Shown: positions 53,490 through 61,893 of the stretch, piece after piece
Numbering within the stretch: the first letter of the stretch is position 1
Layout of the letters: every line of letters begins with the position of its first letter
NCBI RefSeq assembly: GCF_012641275.1
Contig: NZ_JABAIA010000001.1
Coordinates: 1,426,001 to 1,490,000 of the forward strand
Source: Chitinophaga varians
Lineage (GTDB): Bacteria > Bacteroidota > Bacteroidia > Chitinophagales > Chitinophagaceae
DNA: 64,000 nucleotides
Reading direction: 5' to 3'
The notes under the pieces: model-generated
Told to the model about the DNA's origin: nothing
The model's database searches: none
What the model saw: only the letters and a program-made list of their open reading frames with translations
Made by a program: the position numbers and the translations under genes

Positions 53490-53593
53490 ATGAAAAGGAA
53501 AAAACTGAATCTCTCCAAACTTTTAATTGTCCTTCCAGAGACCCAAATGGTATTACCTGTGTTCTGACTTGCGTTACCACTGTATGCAAATAG
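53490..53593 (+). pseudogene. Broken GG-leader peptide gene (deleted leader, frameshifted core)
   Basis: ATG at 53490 gives MKRKKLNLSKL, the first third of the conserved leader, then runs out of frame and stops at 53565. The core survives in another frame at 53525-53593: NCPSRDPNGITCVLTCVT TVCK and a stop, with Cys spacing C-x9-C-x3-C-x4-C. About 20 codons of leader, including LNKEV...GG, are missing between them. The simplest reading is an internal deletion with loss of frame. Confidence 0.8.
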
Positions 53594-53703
53594 CGTAGCC
53601 GGTTATTTTTTTGATAGATGAAGTACTGTATGCTATTGGCTTTTCCTCATTTTTTTAAATGCCTGTAAACACGAATCCAATATTTAACCCAAACCCTTCT
53701 GTT

Positions 53704-53904
53704 ATGAAAAAGAAAAAGGTGAATCTCGCCAAGCTATCGCTCAATAAGGAAGTGATCAGCAATTTGTCTCAGAAGAAAATAACAGGTGGCGCCACTTATA
53801 ACGGTGGTTTCTGTAGTGTGGTTGGCTGTCAGCCTCAAACCCAGCCCCTGGTTTCCTGCTTTGAGGTATGCATGCCAAGCGTGTTTTGTACCCTTGACTG
53901 CTAA
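53704..53904 (+). CDS. GG-leader RiPP-type precursor peptide 2, 66 aa
   Basis: Start at 53704 (MKKKKVNLAKLSLNKEVISN), preceded by the same TGTTATGAAAA context as the other two genes. The leader ends KKITGG. The core has six Cys: C-x4-C-x9-C-x3-C-x5-C-x3-C, with few Ser/Thr next to some of them. The shared module C-x8-(S/T)-C-x3-C also occurs in the first peptide and in the broken gene. Secretion through a GG-peptidase transporter is expected but such a gene is not in the window. Confidence 0.8.
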   Translation: MKKKKVNLAKLSLNKEVISNLSQKKITGGATYNGGFCSVVGCQPQTQPLVSCFEVCMPSVFCTLDC

Positions 53905-54227
53905 CTAGCCGGAACAAACCTGTCCCAGGACCAGCTCTGTACCGGAAATATGCCAGACACAAGACGTTTCCTGTCCGGTTACAGCATGTTGATGACATTC
54001 GGTTGTGTTAAACCGATGTAATGAGCCCTCTGAACAGTAGCCTGAATGTGAAGAAGCCGTCTCAAAACAAGAGACGGCTTCTGCGTTTCCCCCACACCCG
54101 CCGGGGAAGGTACTGCGTTGGCGCAAAACACCTCCTATTTGCCGTGATCACACACGCTCCGTCAGACGAAGCCGCCGTAAGTTTGTATCGTTAACAACAG
54201 TCAAAAAAACGATCTAAAATATTTATC
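53905..54227 (+). other. Intergenic region after the peptide genes
   Basis: 323 nt with no gene seen. It contains one terminator (54052-54082). Confidence 0.5.
54052..54082 (+). terminator. Hairpin terminator downstream of the peptide genes
   Basis: AGAAGCCGTCTC/GAGACGGCTTCT, 12-bp stem, 7-nt loop AAAACAA. The T run after it is weak (GCGTTTCC). Confidence 0.65.
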
Positions 54228-54653
54228 ATGACAACCGCTAATCAGACTACTATTACCGTTGAAAGCACTATCAACGCACCTATTGAAAAAGTATGGCAAT
54301 ACTGGAGCGCTCCGGAACACATCACCCAATGGTGTGCCGCCTCTGACGACTGGCATGCGCCGGAAGCCTCCAATGACCTGCGTACCGGCGGTAAATTCAG
54401 CACCACTATGGCCGCAAAAGACGGCAGCTTCAGCTTCGATTTTGGTGGTGAATACACCGAAGTAAAAGAAAACGAACTGATCGCGTATGTACTGGGCGAT
54501 GGCCGCAGAGTGAAAATCATCTTCAACAGTTACGGCGATACCACACACATCACGGAAACCTTTGACCCGGAAAGCACTAACTCGCTGGAAATGCAGCATG
54601 CCGGATGGCAGGCCATCCTGGACAACTTCCGCAAGTACACGGAAAACAATTAA
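54228..54653 (+). CDS. SRPBCC/AHSA1-type START-like domain protein
   Basis: 141 aa, a single Bet v 1-like helix-grip domain: TVESTINAPIEKVWQYWSAPEHITQW at the N-terminus, FSFDFGGEYTEVKENELIAYVLGDGR in the middle, and TETFDPE...MQHAGWQAILDNFRKYTE at the C-terminus. The family binds hydrophobic ligands or acts as an Hsp90 co-chaperone-like AHSA1 domain; the exact role is not shown. Cytosolic, monocistronic, with a terminator immediately after. Confidence 0.9.
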   Translation: MTTANQTTITVESTINAPIEKVWQYWSAPEHITQWCAASDDWHAPEASNDLRTGGKFSTTMAAKDGSFSFDFGGEYTEVKENELIAYVLGDGRRVKIIFNSYGDTTHITETFDPESTNSLEMQHAGWQAILDNFRKYTENN

Positions 54654-54665
54654 CATCATATATAC

Positions 54666-54698
54666 CAGGCCGGGGCGTAAGCGTTCCGGCCTGTTTTT
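54666..54698. terminator. Bidirectional terminator
   Basis: CAGGCCGG/CCGGCCTG stem followed by TTTTT. It overlaps the stop of the convergent patatin gene. Confidence 0.88.
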
Positions 54699-55455
54699 AG
54701 TCTACGCTTGCCGTTTCCAATAGCTTTCGCGTATAGTCGAGACCGGTAGTATAAATAGCATCGAACTTACTGAAGTCAAACATCCCGTATTGTCCCAGGC
54801 CTTCCGGCTCTACAAAAAATGTACATTGTTGTTTACTTTTCAGCACCGGCTCCCTGATAGCCATATGCATCGTACGCTCCATATTGGCCAGAAAACCACC
54901 GGCAGGATTATAGGGCACCAGCGGGTTCACATGCACGCCAATGACATGCCTGTACTTTGACAACAGGGGCTCCACGGGCAGGTTACCGGAAAGTCCACCG
55001 TCCACATAAGGCACTCCTGCTATCTCCACCGGCCGGAACAACATGGGAATAGTAGACGCAGCCAGGATGGCCGGTATCAGCGGGCCGCGATCAAAGATTT
55101 TCTGTTCCCCGTTAACGAAGTTGGTGGCCGCCACATACAGTGGCAGGGGCAATGTTTCAAAAGTGGTGTGCCGCAGGTTTTTCTTTAATGCATCTTCCAC
55201 TTTCTTCAGCGAAAGAAAACCGGCCCGCCAGTTTTTCCATTCCATAGACAGTCCCAGTTTCTGTTGCTGGAATATCTCCCTGACTTCATCGGTATGAAAA
55301 CCGTCGCAGATAAATGCGGCGGCGATAGAACCTGCGCTGGTGGCGGAGATGACCTCCGGAAAAATCTGCCGTTCCGCAAAGGCTTTTAATACTCCCAGGT
55401 GGGCGTATCCCCGGGCGCCGCCCCCGGACAAAACAAACGGACGTAACATAGGCAA
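54697..55455 (-). CDS. Patatin-like phospholipase
   Basis: 252 aa. The oxyanion-hole Gly-rich motif is LSGGGARGYAHLG (~9-21). The nucleophile region is SATSAGSIAA: Ser within A-T-S-A-G, so the usual first Gly of GxSxG is Ala. The catalytic Asp is in YVDGGLSGNLP (~150). It would cleave lipid acyl esters in the cytosol or at the membrane. It is divergent from the FtsX gene. Confidence 0.88.
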   Translation of the reverse strand: MPMLRPFVLSGGGARGYAHLGVLKAFAERQIFPEVISATSAGSIAAAFICDGFHTDEVREIFQQQKLGLSMEWKNWRAGFLSLKKVEDALKKNLRHTTFETLPLPLYVAATNFVNGEQKIFDRGPLIPAILAASTIPMLFRPVEIAGVPYVDGGLSGNLPVEPLLSKYRHVIGVHVNPLVPYNPAGGFLANMERTMHMAIREPVLKSKQQCTFFVEPEGLGQYGMFDFSKFDAIYTTGLDYTRKLLETASVD

Positions 55456-55632
55456 TGGGATGCGGTTTAATGCATGTCCGAAGATAGCTAAAAAACAAAC
55501 GTGCGGGGTTGTCCATTTCCGGACAGTGCAGCGTCCACCTATGAACAGCGGCGCTCCGCGAAGGTACGCCCCGCGGGCCTTTCATGGATGGCAACGTTAT
55601 TGTATATTCCCATTTCAACCAATTCCAGTGGC

Positions 55633-58017
55633 ATGTTACGTAACTACCTGAAGATTGCCTGGCGGAACCTCAACAAACACCGCCTCTATACACTGATCAA
55701 CGTAATGGGCCTGGCCCTCGCCACCGCGGCCTTTCTGCTGATCATCAACTATGTGCGGTTCGAACACAGCTATGAAGATTTCTATAAAAATGCTGACAAT
55801 ATATACCGGGTAACGCTGGACCGCTACAAAGGAGCGGAGTATGTGCTCACCGACTGCGAAACGCACTATCCGCTGGGGCCGTTCATGAAAAGGGAAATGC
55901 CGGAAGTAAAGGATTTTGTACGGATGCAAGCTGTGGAAGAGTTTGGGGAGATTAAGCAAGGTAACCGTGTGTTTCATATGGACCGTCTTTATGCCACCGA
56001 CCCCTCTGTATTTACCGTGTTCAATTACCGGTTCATTGACGGAGACCCGGCCACCGCGCTGAACGCTCCTTTTCAGGTTGTTGTCACCGCTTCCACCGCA
56101 CAAAAACTGTTTGGACGCGTACATGCCAAAGGCGCTGTCTTTCAGGCCGATGATAAAGTGTTTACCGTTACCGGCATCATCGAAGACATCCCGGAAAATA
56201 CCCATCTGAAAATAAATGCGCTCTTTTCCCATACTTCCCTGCCATCCGTACACAGGTCGCCGGACAACTGGGATGGCAATAATACCTATACTTATGTGGA
56301 ACTGGCGCCGCATAGCAGCGTGGCAGCCCTCAATGAGAAATTAAAAAAACTCTCCAAAGAACACATCAGGGAGAACGTCTTTACCGCACAGGCCATCAAA
56401 GACATCCATCTGTACTCCCATAAATCTTTTGAACCGGAAAACAACGGCGATATCAAAACAGTACGTTTCCTGCTGATCACCGCCCTGCTTGTGCTGTTGG
56501 TAGGTGCTGTCAATTACGTGAACCTCACTACTGCCCGTGCCGCAGAGAGAGTGCGGGAAACCGGCATGCGTAAAGCACTGGGATCGTCCCGTGGCATGCT
56601 GATCAACCAGTTTATGGTGGAAACAGTGCTCATTAACCTGCTGGCCATGCTGGCCGCTTTAGTATTGGTGCAACTGGCACTTCCCGCTTATTTCAGCCTG
56701 ATGGACCGGCCGGTAGATACCGGTTTCTTTAGCGCACCGTTCTTGTGGGTGAATGTGGCAGCCCTTTTCGTGCTCAACTCCCTGTTGTCCGGTATTTATC
56801 CGGCGTTGGTATTGTCTGGCGTGCAGCCTGTCAGCGTCACCAAAAGGACTTTTACCGGTGGCGTAAAGGGCTCCCTGCTTCGGAAAGCGCTGGTAGTAAG
56901 CCAGTTCACAGCTGCGCTGGTGGTGCTTTCAGCGTCTTTTATCGTATACCGTCAACTGGCTTATCTCCGCAGCCAGGACCTGGGACTGAACACGGAGCAG
57001 GTGCTTATTGTCACCGCTGCTTCTTCCAGCCAGGAAGCCACGTTGAAAAAACAGGCCGCCGCCTTCCTCAATAGCATCGGACAACTGCCGCAGGTGGAAA
57101 AGGCATCCGTTTGCGGCTCTGTTCCGGGCAGCGACCAGCTAAGCACTACCACCGGCATCCGGCAATATGGCACCCAAACCGGAGCGGGTTATAACTACTA
57201 CATGTATAATATCGATGCCGGTTTTATCCCCGCCATGCAAATAAAAATGGCGGCCGGGCACAACTTCGACCCGGGCACGGACAACAGCAGTTCCATCATT
57301 GTCAACAGGGAAGCGGCCAGGCTACTGGGCTTCAGCAGCCCGGAAGCAGCCATTGGCGGCAAGATCGCCTTCTTCCCAAACGAAACGCCTTACTCCACCA
57401 TCATAGGCGTCACGGAAAATTTTCACCAGCAGTCCATGAAGACCGTCTTGCTGCCGATGGTACACTGGTACCGGGAAATCGGCAGCTATTATGCCGTTAA
57501 AATAAAAACCACCGATATGCCGGCTACGCTGGCACAAATCAAACATATCTGGGAACAGCTGCATCCCGGCTACCCGTTTGACTACCGCTTTATGGATGAG
57601 CTGTATGACCGGCAATACAAAAGCGATGAACAATTCGGTAAAGTAGTGAAAGTGTTTTCTGTCTTCCTGCTCTTCATCACCTGTCTGGGCATACTGGGGC
57701 TGACCGCCTTCAGCATCACCAAACGCAGGAAGGAAATCGGTATCCGTAAAACGCTGGGCGCTTCTGTAGGCAGCATTGTCACATTGCTCAGCAAAGACTT
57801 CGTTTACCTGATACTGATTGCGCTGGCGGTGGCCACGCCGCTTACCTGGTGGGCCATGGGCCAGTGGCTGGACAATTTCGCATACCGTGCCCCTATTTCA
57901 TGGACCGTTTTCAGTATGGCAGGTCTCCTCACCTTGCTGATAGCCATGGTGACTGTCAGCTTCCAGACCGTGCGGGCCGCAATGGACAATCCCATACATG
58001 CGTTACGGTCGGAATAA
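55633..58017 (+). CDS. FtsX-like ABC transporter permease
   Basis: 794 aa from the Met at 55633 (MLRNYLKIAWRNLNKHRLYT), the family's standard opening. An N-terminal membrane helix, then a periplasmic MacB-type domain (~45-270), three further membrane helices with GMRKALGSSRGMLINQFMVE (first FtsX repeat). A second periplasmic domain follows, then the C-terminal FtsX repeat (KRRKEIGIRKTLGASVGSIV) ending DNPIHALRSE. No ATP-binding subunit is adjacent. Such permeases usually export peptides or lipids, or act as mechanotransmitters in stress responses. An RR/kinase pair starts 111 nt downstream. Confidence 0.92.
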   Translation: MLRNYLKIAWRNLNKHRLYTLINVMGLALATAAFLLIINYVRFEHSYEDFYKNADNIYRVTLDRYKGAEYVLTDCETHYPLGPFMKREMPEVKDFVRMQAVEEFGEIKQGNRVFHMDRLYATDPSVFTVFNYRFIDGDPATALNAPFQVVVTASTAQKLFGRVHAKGAVFQADDKVFTVTGIIEDIPENTHLKINALFSHTSLPSVHRSPDNWDGNNTYTYVELAPHSSVAALNEKLKKLSKEHIRENVFTAQAIKDIHLYSHKSFEPENNGDIKTVRFLLITALLVLLVGAVNYVNLTTARAAERVRETGMRKALGSSRGMLINQFMVETVLINLLAMLAALVLVQLALPAYFSLMDRPVDTGFFSAPFLWVNVAALFVLNSLLSGIYPALVLSGVQPVSVTKRTFTGGVKGSLLRKALVVSQFTAALVVLSASFIVYRQLAYLRSQDLGLNTEQVLIVTAASSSQEATLKKQAAAFLNSIGQLPQVEKASVCGSVPGSDQLSTTTGIRQYGTQTGAGYNYYMYNIDAGFIPAMQIKMAAGHNFDPGTDNSSSIIVNREAARLLGFSSPEAAIGGKIAFFPNETPYSTIIGVTENFHQQSMKTVLLPMVHWYREIGSYYAVKIKTTDMPATLAQIKHIWEQLHPGYPFDYRFMDELYDRQYKSDEQFGKVVKVFSVFLLFITCLGILGLTAFSITKRRKEIGIRKTLGASVGSIVTLLSKDFVYLILIALAVATPLTWWAMGQWLDNFAYRAPISWTVFSMAGLLTLLIAMVTVSFQTVRAAMDNPIHALRSE

Positions 58018-58114
58018 AGCTATGGCACCCATAATTTCTGCACAGGAGCTGTCGCCTGTTCGTCACTGGTAGATAGAAATATTTTACCGGGGATGCGCTT
58101 TAATCGACATGTCC

Positions 58115-58122
58115 TATATTTG
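58115..58122 (+). promoter_or_regulatory. -7 box TATATTTG just before the response regulator
   Basis: A perfect TAnnTTTG box lies only 6 nt before the ATG at 58129. If used, transcription would begin at or next to the start codon. Confidence 0.45.
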
Positions 58123-58128
58123 TTGTGT

Positions 58129-58848
58129 ATGAAATTATTATTAGTAGAAGACGAACCGGCGGTAGTATCCGTGATCACGCGCGGTTTGGCGGAAGCCGGC
58201 TATGAAGTAAGCGTAGCGCCTGATGGCGCCAGCGGCCTGCGTATGGCCCTCGACAATCCTTCTTTTTTACTGATCATACTGGACGTGATGCTTCCCAACA
58301 TGAACGGGATAGAAGTATGCCGTGCCCTGCGTGCCGCGCAGGTGGCCACGCCCATCCTCATGCTCACCGCGCTGGGCACCACCGAAAACATCGTGATGGG
58401 GCTGGACAGCGGCGCAGACGACTACCTGGTAAAGCCCTTTAAACTGGCCGAACTGGAAGCCCGTATCCGTAGCCTGATGCGGCGCAAAAATAATATAGCC
58501 GCTCCTGTTATTGCCAACGAGCAACAGGGCGTATTGCAGGTAGGTGACCTGGAACTGAATACCGACACCAAAGCCGCCAGCAGACAGGGTAAAAACATAC
58601 AGCTCACCGCTACGGAATACCGCCTGCTGGAATACCTGATGAAAAATCCCCGCAAAGTATTGTCACGCATGGAAATACTGGAACAGGTATGGGGCATCGA
58701 CTTCAACATGAACACCAAAGTGGTGGACGTCTATATTAACTATCTCCGGAAAAAAATCAACAAAAACAATCTCCCCGAACTGATACAAACCGTAACAGGA
58801 CTGGGTTACATGTTAAAAGAACAAACGGCGGATGAAAATACGCACTAA
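58129..58848 (+). CDS. OmpR-family response regulator
   Basis: 239 aa from the Met at 58129 (MKLLLVEDEPAV); the frame upstream to 58093 is not domain sequence. Receiver with Asp52 (IILDVMLPNMNG), LTALG and VKPFKLAELEA, then the winged helix: IQLTATEYRLLEYLMKNPRK, VLSRMEILEQVWGIDFNMNTKV, DVYINYLRKKINK and TVTGLGYMLKE. It overlaps the kinase gene by 17 nt. It is a natural candidate to bind the TTCTTACC array at 60200-60251. Confidence 0.95.
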   Translation: MKLLLVEDEPAVVSVITRGLAEAGYEVSVAPDGASGLRMALDNPSFLLIILDVMLPNMNGIEVCRALRAAQVATPILMLTALGTTENIVMGLDSGADDYLVKPFKLAELEARIRSLMRRKNNIAAPVIANEQQGVLQVGDLELNTDTKAASRQGKNIQLTATEYRLLEYLMKNPRKVLSRMEILEQVWGIDFNMNTKVVDVYINYLRKKINKNNLPELIQTVTGLGYMLKEQTADENTH

Positions 58849-60190
58849 AATACTGCTCATCTTTGCCGGCCTCACCATCTCCACAATCATGGTGATGAGC
58901 GTTCTCGTGTATTATTTTGCCAACCAGCATTCCTTTGAGGATTTTTATAAACGGCTCGAAATACGCGCCTACCTTACCGCACGGGCATCTCTCCCCTACT
59001 ACGAGGCTGATTCCGTGATCTATAACGAGATACGGGACGAACACCTGGAAAAACTGCCCGCCGAAAAAGAATACCTGTTGCAGGTCACCGATACCGGTCA
59101 TGTACAACAGGACAGCAGCCTGAAACTGCCTGTCAGCTTCTATCAGCAGGTACTGACCAACAGCAGGGCCACCTACCGTGAAGGCAACCGCTTCTATGAA
59201 GGGGTGCTGTACAAAAGCAAACAAGGGCTGTATATCGTCATCGTATCGGCTATCAACCAATACAGCAGCGACTACCTGGCGTGGCTGCGCAAGATCCTGC
59301 TGATCTGTTTTGTGGTGTCTTCCGCCATCCTGATCGCGGTAGGTATTTTCTTCTCCCGCTATATTTTCCGGCCCATCCGGGACATCATGCACCAGGTGAA
59401 AAGTATCAGCTCCCGTAACCTGCACCTGCGGCTCAACGCCAAAGACAGCCGCGATGAGATCAATGAACTGGCCACTACGTTCAATAATATGCTGGACCGG
59501 CTGGAAACGGCCTTTGAAACGCAGAACAACTTCGTCAGCAATGCCTCCCATGAGCTGAGCACCCCGCTTACCGCCATTATAGGGGAAGCTGAACTGGCCC
59601 TCAATAAAAACAGAACGCCCGAAAATTATATGGCCGCCCTGCGCAGCATCCTCAGCGAAGCAGGCCGCCTGGAACACATCACCAAAAGCCTGCTGCACCT
59701 GGCACAGACCGGCTTCGACGGCAAAAAACAGGACTGGGGCCTGGTACGTATGGACGAGCTGTTGTTTACCATCAAAAGCACCGTCGACAAAATACATCCC
59801 GGCAACAAAGTGGAGATCGACTACAGCCTGTTCCCGGAAGAAGAAGAAAAACTGTCTGTCAACGGCAATGAGCAACTGCTGGAACTGGCGCTGAGCAACA
59901 TTGTGATGAATGCCATCAAGTATTCCAACAACCAGCCTGTTTCCATTGCGCTGGCAGCTACCGACCAGAAAGTGATCATCAATATTAAAGACCTTGGTAT
60001 TGGTATCCCTCCCTCCGATATCCCTTATATTTTTTCTCCTTTCTTCCGCGCCTCCAATACCGGCCTTTTTAAAGGTTATGGCATCGGCCTGCCGCTGGCC
60101 ATGAACATTATCCGGATGCACAAGGGCGATATCCTGGTAGAGAGCCAGGTAAACGTGGGAACAGAGATCAGGGTTGAACTTCCACTGTAG
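58832..60190 (+). CDS. Sensor histidine kinase (HAMP-HisKA-HATPase)
   Basis: 452 aa. Two membrane helices (~7-29 and ~154-177) flank a ~125-residue periplasmic sensor. HAMP (~178-230, PIRDIMHQVKSISSRNLHLR), HisKA with His240 (NNFVSNASHELSTPL), N box (NIVMNAIKYSNNQ), DLGIGIPPS and GIGLPLAMNII of the HATPase domain follow. It overlaps the response regulator gene, a strong sign of a functional pair. The opposite strand carries a 454-codon open frame, which I take as a shadow. Confidence 0.95.
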   Translation: MKIRTKILLIFAGLTISTIMVMSVLVYYFANQHSFEDFYKRLEIRAYLTARASLPYYEADSVIYNEIRDEHLEKLPAEKEYLLQVTDTGHVQQDSSLKLPVSFYQQVLTNSRATYREGNRFYEGVLYKSKQGLYIVIVSAINQYSSDYLAWLRKILLICFVVSSAILIAVGIFFSRYIFRPIRDIMHQVKSISSRNLHLRLNAKDSRDEINELATTFNNMLDRLETAFETQNNFVSNASHELSTPLTAIIGEAELALNKNRTPENYMAALRSILSEAGRLEHITKSLLHLAQTGFDGKKQDWGLVRMDELLFTIKSTVDKIHPGNKVEIDYSLFPEEEEKLSVNGNEQLLELALSNIVMNAIKYSNNQPVSIALAATDQKVIINIKDLGIGIPPSDIPYIFSPFFRASNTGLFKGYGIGLPLAMNIIRMHKGDILVESQVNVGTEIRVELPL

Positions 60191-60199
60191 AGTTTGCTA

Positions 60200-60279
60200 T
60201 TCTTACCGTTTTCTTACCACATTCTTACCACCTTTTAACCCTCTTCTTACCGCTTACTAATCTCCGGCTGGTAGCTTTG
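60200..60279 (+). promoter_or_regulatory. Operator array TTCTTACC (11-bp period) and promoter of the Usp-bestrophin operon
   Basis: TTCTTACC at 60200, 60211, 60222 and 60244, with the degenerate TTTTAACC at 60233: five units in exact 11-bp phase. A perfect -7 box TAGCTTTG lies at 60272-60279, 20 nt before the ATG at 60300. Confidence 0.75.
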
Positions 60280-60299
60280 TTATCATAAAAGCAACAGCT

Positions 60300-60788
60300 A
60301 TGAAAAATATACTCATTCCGACCGACTTCTCCATACGTTCCCTGGGATATGTGCACAGCGTTGTAGCACACTACCCTAACGAATCTGTCAATATCATTTT
60401 TATGCATGCCCTGCACATGCCCGATTCGCTGTTTGACTTCATTACGTATACGCGTAACAGCAGGCATATCGAATTGATCACCGCTGATTTTAAAGATGGT
60501 TGCGAGATCATCCGTAACAAATACGCGTCTTCAGTCAGCAAGTTAAAAGTGGAATTCTTCCATGGCAATACCAGAGCGGCATTCCGTAATTTCTGCCTGG
60601 CGCAGAACGTGGACGTGATATTACAGCCAACAGACAACGATTTTGTTTGTCCTTCCAAAAGAAGCTACAATCCGGTCAAACTGATCGCTGCCTCCAAATA
60701 TCCTTTAATTAAAACAACATTGACCGGTTCTACCCGGAAGATAATAGCCAAATCAACTATTTCTGCATTGTTGATGGCTTCAGAATAA
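60300..60788 (+). CDS. Universal stress protein-like domain protein
   Basis: 162 aa. The N-terminus (MKNILIPTDFSIRSLGYVHS) is Usp-like, with the I-P-T-D-F-S phrase of UspA proteins. The C-terminal part does not show the ATP-binding G-x2-G-x9-G-(S/T) motif clearly, so nucleotide binding is uncertain. The middle (TRAAFRNFCLAQNVDVILQP) resembles the Usp helix and strand that precede that motif. First gene of a two-gene operon with a bestrophin channel and the TTCTTACC operator. Confidence 0.75.
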   Translation: MKNILIPTDFSIRSLGYVHSVVAHYPNESVNIIFMHALHMPDSLFDFITYTRNSRHIELITADFKDGCEIIRNKYASSVSKLKVEFFHGNTRAAFRNFCLAQNVDVILQPTDNDFVCPSKRSYNPVKLIAASKYPLIKTTLTGSTRKIIAKSTISALLMASE

Positions 60789-60807
60789 CCTTTAAAAACA
60801 GGGTGCT

Positions 60808-61725
60808 ATGTTACTAAAGAAGAATATCCCCTTAAAATATGTATTCGGTAAAATCAAGTTTGAAATGTTGCTGGTAGCGGTATACACCATGATCATCAGC
60901 ACACTTTATTACCGTTTTGATTTGACTTTCATCGTTATTCCGATAGCCGTACCGATGGTACTAGGCACTGTGTTATCGCTGCTGCTGGCTTTCCGTTCCA
61001 ACCAGGCGTACGACCGCTGGTGGGAAGCCCGGAGCATCTGGGGCGCTATCGTTAACGATTCCCGTTCCCTGGCAAGACAGGTCTTAAGTTTGATGGATGC
61101 AACGTATCAATCGGAAGAGCTGCAGCATTTCCAGGAACGGTTTGTAAAGCGGCAGGCAGCCTGGTGTTACAGTCTCGGCCAGTCATTAAGAAAAACAGAC
61201 CCGGTAAAAGGATTGGACAGGTTAATAACCAGAAGGGAGTTAAACCATTTGATGAAGTATGATAATGTACCGGCTGCCTTGTTGCTTTTACATGGTAAAG
61301 ACCTGAAAGAGGCGCTGAATAACGGCTGGATCAACCAGTACCAGCAGGTAAGCATAGACCAGACTTTATCACGCCTGTGTGATTCCATGGGTAAATGCGA
61401 AAGGATCAAGAACACTGTATTTCCGGCCACTTACAGCCTGTATACCCACTTTACGCTGATCTTTTTCATCCTGTTGCTGCCTTTTGCGCTGATAGACGTA
61501 CTGGGCTTTATGGAGATACCCCTGGTAATTGCCATTGCCTCTTCTTTCCTGCTGATAGAAAAGATGGGCATCAACTTACAGGACCCGTTCGAAAATAAAC
61601 CTACAGATACGCCGGTAACCACTATTTCCCGCAATATTGAAAAAGACTTGCGGCAGATGTTACAGGAGCAGTACGAACCACAGGAGGAAGTGCTGGAAAC
61701 GGAAAGAAGGTTTTATGTACTATAG
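60808..61725 (+). CDS. Bestrophin family (UPF0187) ion channel
   Basis: 305 aa. The bestrophin core includes FRSNQAYDRWWEARSIWGAI (~70-90), the most conserved region of the family, with four membrane helices (~20-38, 40-65, 210-232, 235-255). Bacterial members are pentameric channels of the inner membrane for anions or small cations. It follows the Usp-like gene by 19 nt and ends with a hydrophilic C-terminal helix (EKDLRQMLQEQYEPQEE). Terminator 61789 closes the operon. Confidence 0.9.
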   Translation: MLLKKNIPLKYVFGKIKFEMLLVAVYTMIISTLYYRFDLTFIVIPIAVPMVLGTVLSLLLAFRSNQAYDRWWEARSIWGAIVNDSRSLARQVLSLMDATYQSEELQHFQERFVKRQAAWCYSLGQSLRKTDPVKGLDRLITRRELNHLMKYDNVPAALLLLHGKDLKEALNNGWINQYQQVSIDQTLSRLCDSMGKCERIKNTVFPATYSLYTHFTLIFFILLLPFALIDVLGFMEIPLVIAIASSFLLIEKMGINLQDPFENKPTDTPVTTISRNIEKDLRQMLQEQYEPQEEVLETERRFYVL

Positions 61726-61788
61726 ACAATCCGCTCATGTGTCAGTTAACGTCTAAGACAAGGACGTAATTTTATAGCGTTATGAGTT

Positions 61789-61815
61789 CCCCCGGTTTAC
61801 ACCGGGGGTTTTTCT
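61789..61815 (+). terminator. Terminator of the Usp-bestrophin operon
   Basis: CCCCCGGT-TTAC-ACCGGGGG stem followed by TTTTTC. Confidence 0.92.
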
Positions 61816-61893
61816 TGTCCGGCAACCAGATGGGGTAAATGGGGGAAATTGATTATCTTGGTATCATCTATCAAATCCTTTATCAACCCATAC

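Noticed and set aside
54052..54082. Attenuator or riboswitch after the peptide genes
   Set aside because: A simple 12-bp hairpin between transcription units is explained as a terminator.
55501..55632. N-terminal extension of the FtsX permease
   Set aside because: The sequence is unlike the family; the Met at 55633 matches the standard MLRNYLKIAWRN opening.
58757..60121. 454-codon minus-strand frame
   Set aside because: Antisense to a clear sensor kinase with all catalytic boxes; His/Gln/Phe-rich composition typical of shadows.
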